DNA of 28,320 nt from Anaerococcus sp. GTDB lineage: Bacteria; Bacillota; Clostridia; Tissierellales; Peptoniphilaceae. Where the stretch lies: contig NZ_JAPJPG010000016.1 of assembly GCF_030825785.1 (NCBI RefSeq), positions 1 to 28,320 on the forward strand, read 5' to 3'. Shown piece after piece: positions 23,684 to 28,320 of this stretch. The position numbers and the translations under genes are program-made. Numbering within the stretch: the first letter of the stretch is position 1; every line of letters starts with the position of its first letter. The notes below the pieces were generated by a model, which saw only the letters and a list, made by a program, of their open reading frames with translations, made no database searches and was not told the origin of the DNA.

Positions 23684-24389
23684 TTTCTAGTACCTCGTCA
23701 ATTGTGTATTTTTCGTGAATTTTCTCTAAACGTCCATCTCTCATAAAAAGCACCTTGTCAGCAAACTCGGTCATCTCATCGTCGTGGGTGACCATAATAA
23801 AGGTTTGCTGGTTTTCTTTAGTAATTTTTTTGATAAGATTCATAATCTCAAAGCTCGTCTTGGTATCGAGATTTCCTGTTGGCTCATCGGCAAAGATGAT
23901 CTTTGGAAGGCCGACAAAGGCACGGGCTATGGAGACTCTTTGCTGCTGACCACCGGAAAGCTCGTTTGGCTTGTTGTCCATCCTATCAGAAAGACCCACT
24001 TCCTTTAAGATCTTTAAGGCCTCCTTCTTTCTCTCCTCCCTACTAAGTCCCTTGAAGGTTAGGGGAAGGGATACATTCTCCCAGGCTGATAGATAAGGAA
24101 GGAGGTTGTAGGATTGGAAGACAAAGCCTATATTTAGGTTTCTAAACTTAGTAATCTGTTCCTCGTTAAGGTCCGTTAGGGAGATATTTCCGTATTTTAT
24201 AGATCCCTTGGTCGGTCTTTCAAGACCTGCGAGCATGTTAAGTAGAGTAGACTTTCCTGAACCACTCGTCCCCAAAAGAGCTACAAACTCACCCTTTTTA
24301 ATATCTAGGTCTATACCATCCAGGGCCTTTATGATATTACCTCCTAGCTTGTAATATTTCTTAAGCCCTCTGATTTCTATTAGACTCAC
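23667..24389 (-). CDS. MacB/LolD-like ABC exporter ATPase
   Basis: The 240-residue single-domain ATPase has Walker A GTSGSGKST (40-48), Q-loop FVFQSYNLLP (89-98), signature LSGGQQQRVSIARA (144-157), Walker B IIFADEPTGNLD (164-175) and H-loop MVTHDDEM. The wording of the Walker B and D-loop is typical of the LolD/MacB/FtsE group. It would power the FtsX-fold permease two genes downstream. The ATG overlaps the FemAB-family gene's stop by one base, so the wall enzyme and the exporter are co-expressed. Confidence 0.95.
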   Translation of the reverse strand: MSLIEIRGLKKYYKLGGNIIKALDGIDLDIKKGEFVALLGTSGSGKSTLLNMLAGLERPTKGSIKYGNISLTDLNEEQITKFRNLNIGFVFQSYNLLPYLSAWENVSLPLTFKGLSREERKKEALKILKEVGLSDRMDNKPNELSGGQQQRVSIARAFVGLPKIIFADEPTGNLDTKTSFEIMNLIKKITKENQQTFIMVTHDDEMTEFADKVLFMRDGRLEKIHEKYTIDEVLENDGES

Positions 24390-25414
24390 TAGTCTTCCTT
24401 TTCTTCCTCTTTCTTAAAGTGAGGATTTTTCTCCTTGATATATTCGTCATAAAGCTTTTCATCTAGGACAATATCGATTTCTCCTATGAGATTTTCTACA
24501 TTTTCTTCTGTAAATTTCCTCTTAAACTTATAAAGTCCATCAGAATCATCAGCCTCGAAGATTCCTCCCATATCATAATGGTCATAGCCTTTTTCTGCTG
24601 CGTATTTTACTTCTTCGTAGTTTATCTGATAGTTTTGTCCCATGTCCTTGTGCTCATCACTAGAGCCTCCATAAAGGGCAAGGGCCCTGTTTCCATAGCA
24701 GATTAACATAGATGAGCAAAGTGGAGTCTCGTCTAGATAAGAAACTGAAAGTCTTATCTCGTCCTTATAATTATCGTACAGAGCCTTGAAATACTCGTAA
24801 GGTCTGTGATTGATTCCAGCTCTTTCAGCAGTATCTACCACTTGCTTATAGAGAATATCCACTCCTTCTTCCCCGACTTCCCTGGTCTCGATTCCGTCCC
24901 TGTAGGATTTTCTGGTGTGTTTTCTAGTATTTTTGGAGAAGTTCTTGAAGATCTCTTCCCCATCTCTTCCGTCTATGTCTAGGACCATGTTAAGAAGGGG
25001 CTGAGATGAAGTAGTCTTATCGTGACGGATAGTAATTCCGTTTTCCGCATAGAGCTTAACTAAATCCTCATCCCTACGAACTAATGGATCTATACGAAGG
25101 AGGAAGCCGTCATTTTCCTTAGCAAAAGCACTCGCTTCATCGATTAATTTCTTCACCAATTCTATATCTCTTAGGTCACAGACAGGTCCTCTTGTAGCAT
25201 AGAAGAAGTTCTTGCCAACTTTTCCATCTCTAATATATAAAACTGAAAGGGCTCCCTTGATTTCGCCATCTTCTTCGACATAGAAGTAGACGCTTTCCCA
25301 ATTGGCCTTGATATTCGCCCAGCGCATATCCTGCATGAAGTTACCATATGGCGAATTCTTGATAAAATCATTGTATTTTTTAACTAAGTCCTTGTTGTTT
25401 TTATCTAAAATCAT
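24389..25414 (-). CDS. FemAB-family peptidoglycan bridge aminoacyltransferase
   Basis: The 341-residue protein has the double-GNAT fold of Fem/MurM enzymes, which add amino acids from aminoacyl-tRNA to lipid-linked peptidoglycan precursors. Seen are an early GNFMQDMRWANIKANW (about 24-39), FFYATRGPVCDL at about 69-80, the basic NFSKNTRKHTRKSYRDGIE region and YGGSSDEHKDMGQNYQINYE (about 248-267). MGGIFEADD...GLYKFKRKFT (about 281-303) is a typical Fem signature. The tRNA-binding coiled-coil arm of FemA is absent or short, as in FemX-type members. It starts the operon with the MacB-like exporter, behind a strong promoter. Confidence 0.88.
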   Translation of the reverse strand: MILDKNNKDLVKKYNDFIKNSPYGNFMQDMRWANIKANWESVYFYVEEDGEIKGALSVLYIRDGKVGKNFFYATRGPVCDLRDIELVKKLIDEASAFAKENDGFLLRIDPLVRRDEDLVKLYAENGITIRHDKTTSSQPLLNMVLDIDGRDGEEIFKNFSKNTRKHTRKSYRDGIETREVGEEGVDILYKQVVDTAERAGINHRPYEYFKALYDNYKDEIRLSVSYLDETPLCSSMLICYGNRALALYGGSSDEHKDMGQNYQINYEEVKYAAEKGYDHYDMGGIFEADDSDGLYKFKRKFTEENVENLIGEIDIVLDEKLYDEYIKEKNPHFKKEEEKED

Positions 25415-25449
25415 ATTACTCTCTCTTTCACTTCAAATTAACTGTTATG

Positions 25450-25491
25450 CTCCTAGCCATACATTTCCTTAATTATAACAGGAGCTAGGGG
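25450..25491. repeat. Inverted repeat overlapping the femX-family gene promoter
   Basis: CTCCTAGC (25450-25457) can pair with GCTAGGGG (25484-25491), 8 bp with one G-T. CTGTTAT (25442-25448) also matches ATAACAG (25475-25481). The arms span the spacer, -10 box and start region of the promoter, so this could be an operator. Read on the plus strand it ends in TTTTTT like a terminator, but no plus-strand gene precedes it. Confidence 0.45.
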
Positions 25492-25500
25492 TTTTTTCAA
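25472..25500 (-). promoter_or_regulatory. Promoter of the femX-ABC exporter operon
   Basis: On the minus strand TTGAAA (25495-25500), a 17-base spacer ending in TGT, and a perfect TATAAT (25472-25477). This combines a -35 box, ideal spacing and an extended -10, the best sigma-A promoter in the window. Confidence 0.85.
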
Positions 25501-25507
25501 TAATATT

Positions 25508-25951
25508 TTATTGATAGATTAGCCTTCCCTCATCATAAAACCAGGTGATTTCTTGGAATTTTCCTTCATAAATCGTAAAAATCTTATCCATTGACTCCGA
25601 AAGATCCTTGCTTTCTTTCATATTCTCATAAGAATCCCAAAAGAGCCTACCTTCTCTATTATTTTCGATAAGCTCTCCCTTAAAGTCACTTGTCCTAAAG
25701 AGAAATCCCATATCTCGCCTTCCTTCGACAATCCAAGTTATAAGTCCAACAAGCACTGGATTTTCGATATCGAGATTGGTCTCCTCCTTGGCCTCTCTAA
25801 TGACAGAATCGGTAAGGCTCTCCCCTTCCTCGACCTTGCCGCCAGGAAAAGTAAGCCCCTCCCGGCCATATTTTTTGACCTTGTCAAGAACAAGAACCTT
25901 ATCATTTTCCTCATCACAAATCATTACCATATTCATTAATCTAGTCTGCAT
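25508..25951 (-). CDS. Nudix hydrolase (MutT/8-oxo-dGTPase-like)
   Basis: The 147-residue protein has a complete Nudix box at about 38-60. It begins GGKVEEGE and continues with REAKEETNL, matching G-x5-E-x7-R-E-U-x-E-E-x-x-U with all metal-binding glutamates. The MNMVMICDEENDKVLVL start and YGREGLTFPGGK lead-in match the subfamily annotated as 8-oxo-dGTP diphosphatase. Such enzymes remove damaged nucleotides or other nucleoside diphosphate derivatives, so the substrate remains a guess. It is monocistronic. The femX promoter begins right after its stop, with no terminator between, so read-through is possible. A TATAAT lies at 25982-25987 on the minus strand with a poor -35. Confidence 0.9.
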   Translation of the reverse strand: MQTRLMNMVMICDEENDKVLVLDKVKKYGREGLTFPGGKVEEGESLTDSVIREAKEETNLDIENPVLVGLITWIVEGRRDMGFLFRTSDFKGELIENNREGRLFWDSYENMKESKDLSESMDKIFTIYEGKFQEITWFYDEGRLIYQ

Positions 25952-26091
25952 AAATCCTCACTAACTTTATCTTCTCTTATTATTATATGTTATTTATAAT
26001 TAAGTAAAAGTTTGTACAAAAAATTGGACCCTAAGGCCCATTGAATTAGGGATTTTAGAAAAACTAATTTAGAGAGTCTTTAGGTGGCAAG

Positions 26092-26130
26092 AGAAAAGGC
26101 TATGAGTTTAATGCTCACAGCCTTTTTTAT
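26092..26130. terminator. Terminator after the split FtsX permease gene, bidirectional shape
   Basis: GGCTATGAG (26098-26106) pairs with CTCACAGCC (26114-26122) with one internal mismatch and a 7-base loop. Read on the minus strand it is followed by TTTTCTCTT, and on the plus strand by TTTTTTATT. It ends the permease transcript. The plus strand has no gene upstream to serve. Confidence 0.85.
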
Positions 26131-26150
26131 TCCTACTTAACATAAGATGT

Positions 26151-27563
26151 TTATTCTAAACTTCTTATTCTATCTATAAGACTGTTTTGACTGTGCTTTT
26201 CATAGAATCTACCTGTAAATAATATCCCAATAATTATATTTACAAAGTTTACAAGGATAAGCGGCATGATTACAAATTTATAGGAAGTCCACTTAGTTGC
26301 TGCCATAAAATCCATCAAGATGTATTTATCTACAAAAAGCGTAATGATGAAAGAAAATACTAAGCCACATAAAGAATAAATCAAATTCTTTTTCACCAAA
26401 TATTTTTTAATATTTTTCTTTGTCATTCCAATTGCTTCAAGGATTGATAAGTTCACCATGTTTCTTAATATTTCAGTAGCAATAACGTTAATAAAGTTAA
26501 GCACCGATATTAAGAATAATACTATAGATAGACTGTAACCAGCAAATTCTATTAGGTTTTTGAATTCCATTGTAGATATAATCTGAAGATCCCTTGAATC
26601 GTAGGAAAATCCCGGTTCATTTTCAAAAGATTTTAATAACTTATCAAAATTTTCCTTTTTGCTATCTTCTACATCAAATCCATAGGACATTATACTCTTA
26701 TCTCCTGTAAGCTTACTATACTCATTCGGCTTCATATAAATGTATTCCAAGCCTAAAGTAGGACTAGATTCGTCGTTTATATCTTCCTTAATTACAGGAA
26801 AATATCTAAGACCATTTGAAAAATTATATTCAACCTTGCCCATAACTTGGACTTCTTTGACCCTGTTTTTTACATTGATTTTTATTTTATCGCCAGTTTT
26901 ATAGTCAGAATCATTTTTTGTTTTTTCGCCTATGATAATATAATTTCCTGTTTGCCATTTTTCTTTATCAAACTCTCCATCTATAAATTTTTGTTTATTT
27001 ATTAGAAACTCATCCATACCGAATAGAATTGGTGCCGCTTTTTTATCTTCTATTTTTATACTTGGAAAGGAGTACTCATAACCATAGGAATATAAAGCTC
27101 CTCCAGCTTTAAATCCCTTTTGATTTTCTATTTCATCAAAGAAATTGTCCTTGATACCGTCCTCACTTCCTGAGTACATATACCTAAAATATTTTGGGCT
27201 TGCTATATTATAGTCCGTTACGATTACATCAGAAATCCCCTTTTCTAAATCAATATTGCCGGTATAAGTTAAAACGCTATTTAAAATAACTGCAGAAAGG
27301 CTAATAGATAGAACTATGGATATAAATCTAAATTTATTGGAAAATACTTGTCTTCTAGCAAGTTTACCTAGAGAAATATCCTCGCTTTTATACTTCTTTT
27401 TTATCGTGGTTTCATTGTATCTGCTGGCATCTATTGGAGAAACTTTTGCCGCATACCTTGCAGGTCTCATCACCGATAGAAATACTGTAAGCAAAGTAAA
27501 GGCTGTCGAAAATAAGATAATTAAGATTATTACAGCAAGTGATAATCTTACATCCGTTAACAT
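26151..27563 (-). pseudogene. FtsX-fold ABC permease, 3' part of a frameshifted gene
   Basis: The 470-residue open frame from the first ATG starts within a transmembrane region (LAVIILIILFSTAFTLLTVF). It continues with the FtsX end-of-half motif RPARYAAKVSPIDASRY. The second FtsX half follows: LARRQVFSNKFRFISIVLSI, an extracytoplasmic domain (about 110-330), then three helices with ILEAIGMTKKNIKKYLVKKN. Relatives of this large peptide-resistance/lantibiotic-type permease are single proteins of about 800 residues. Upstream of the ATG this frame stays open back to about 27602 (GEIILNKIFANNEM), where it would join the 5' part after one added base. It has no RBS of its own, so it is best read as the downstream piece of one gene. 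Confidence 0.8.
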
Positions 27564-27586
27564 CTCATTATTTGCAAATATTTTAT

Positions 27587-28320
27587 TTAAAATAATTTCC
27601 CCATAGAAATTCCCACTATATCTCCAACTATTATTGAAGGAAGTGCTACTGCTAAAGACTCAAAATGAATAAGCCTTTTGATTTGTGGCTTTGTCATTCC
27701 AATTGTTTTTAAAAGTCCCAGAAGTTTAATATCTTCATTTACGGATATCTTGAAAATATTATTTATTATTAAGTAGCCTGCGACTATTACCAAAATTAAA
27801 AAAGCTAAGAAAGGTAAAAATGTTTTAAAATCAAAACTACTATCACCAGAAAAAATATAAGCAAAGTTAACACCAATTCTTATTTCTTTGTCGGATAGAT
27901 TTCCAGGGTCATATACCACTTTATAACCATTTCTCTCTGCAATTTTTAAAAGTTTATCCCTTATCATAAAGGAATTCTTTAGCATTACTTCCACGTCATT
28001 ATTATTTTCTGGAAGGAATGATTTATCTACATAAGCTTTTGATAAATAGATTTGACCTACACCAACATTGGAATCAATAGGATTTTGAAAAGTCCCCGAT
28101 ATAATAAATTTATCACTTTTCTTTTCGATAATCTCTCCTGTGTAAGCTTTTTCTATTTTAAAAGGAACTTCTATTTCTTCTCCTATCTCACCCTTATAAC
28201 CTAATTTTTTAGCAGTTGATATATCTAGAAATACTTCATTTTCTTTTTCTGGAAACTTTCCCTTAACTTTTTCTATTAGAGACCATTCAAATCCTTTCTT
28301 ATCCATATAAGATAGTTCTG
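27587..28320 (-). pseudogene. FtsX-fold ABC permease, 5' part, cut by the window edge
   Basis: The frame is open to the window's right edge (ELSY precedes the first internal ATG at 28306), so the true start and the first transmembrane helix lie outside. Visible is the end of the extracytoplasmic MacB_PCD-like domain, with NEVFLDISTAKKLGYKGEIG and QNPIDSNVGVGQIYLSK. Two helices of the first FtsX unit follow, with the family signature LLGLLKTIGMTKPQIKRLI. The frame ends at a TAA right after GISMGKLF. A four-C run at 27599-27602 sits at the break: one more base would restore GISMGEIIL and join the 3' part. Either the gene is inactivated or this is a sequencing indel. A partner ATPase is expected beyond the edge. 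Confidence 0.8.

Noticed and set aside
26041..26150. Small gene on the plus strand served by the terminator at 26098
   Set aside because: No open frame with start and RBS precedes the hairpin. The T-tract on that strand is probably incidental to a symmetric terminator.

Overview
The window is AT-rich, with dense short intergenic gaps, strong AGGAGG-type ribosome binding sites, Gram-positive lipoprotein and cell-wall genes, and anaerobe-type enzymes. It looks like chromosome from a low-GC, anaerobic, amino-acid- or nucleoside-using Firmicute. My best guess is an Anaerococcus/Peptoniphilus-type coccus (Tissierellia). That placement is an inference from gene content and style; no rRNA or phylogenetic marker was compared. 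I found no tRNA, rRNA, CRISPR array, integrase or intact insertion sequence.

Layout. 1-142: a GC-rich palindromic edge, possibly a dispersed repeat. 143-2005 (-): an overlapping three-gene operon with a nucleoside-hydrolase-fold protein whose metal and catalytic residues are substituted, and two tandem short FUSC-type membrane proteins. 2119-2394 (+): a small GNAT. 2446-3801 (-): a MATE efflux pump. 3888-4411 (+): a truncated MFS transporter remnant. 4408-5337 (-): glutaminase. 5409-7140 (+): an HD hydrolase, then a secreted SH3/NlpC-P60 peptidoglycan hydrolase. 7303-10448 (-): an operon of threonine aldolase, a MORN membrane protein and an OatA-like O-acetyltransferase. 10545-11981 (-): a zinc-ribbon, acidic, single-pass membrane protein. 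12038-16914 (-): a complete nucleoside-type ABC importer (Bmp lipoprotein, double ATPase, two permeases), with a hairpin after the lipoprotein gene.

17047-19407 (+): glycerol facilitator and a GlpA-type FAD dehydrogenase. They sit behind a well-formed promoter, a near-consensus CcpA cre site at the transcription start and a terminator-like leader hairpin. 19731-21208 (-): an operon of a stand-alone ATP-cone protein, RlmH and a DJ-1/PfpI protein. 21280-25414 (-): a FemAB-family aminoacyltransferase with a MacB-like ATPase, a CARDB-like membrane-anchored protein and a MacB-like permease. 25508-25951 (-): Nudix hydrolase. 26151-28320 (-): a large FtsX-type ABC permease split by a one-base frameshift and cut by the window edge.

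Themes are envelope remodelling (P60 hydrolase, OatA, FemAB, ABC exporter), salvage uptake of nucleosides and glycerol, and small-molecule export (FUSC, MATE). Most of the window is ordinary core and accessory chromosome. The least expected items are the degenerate nucleoside hydrolase/FUSC operon, the layered control of glpF, the CARDB-like protein with no signal peptide, and two decaying transporter genes.
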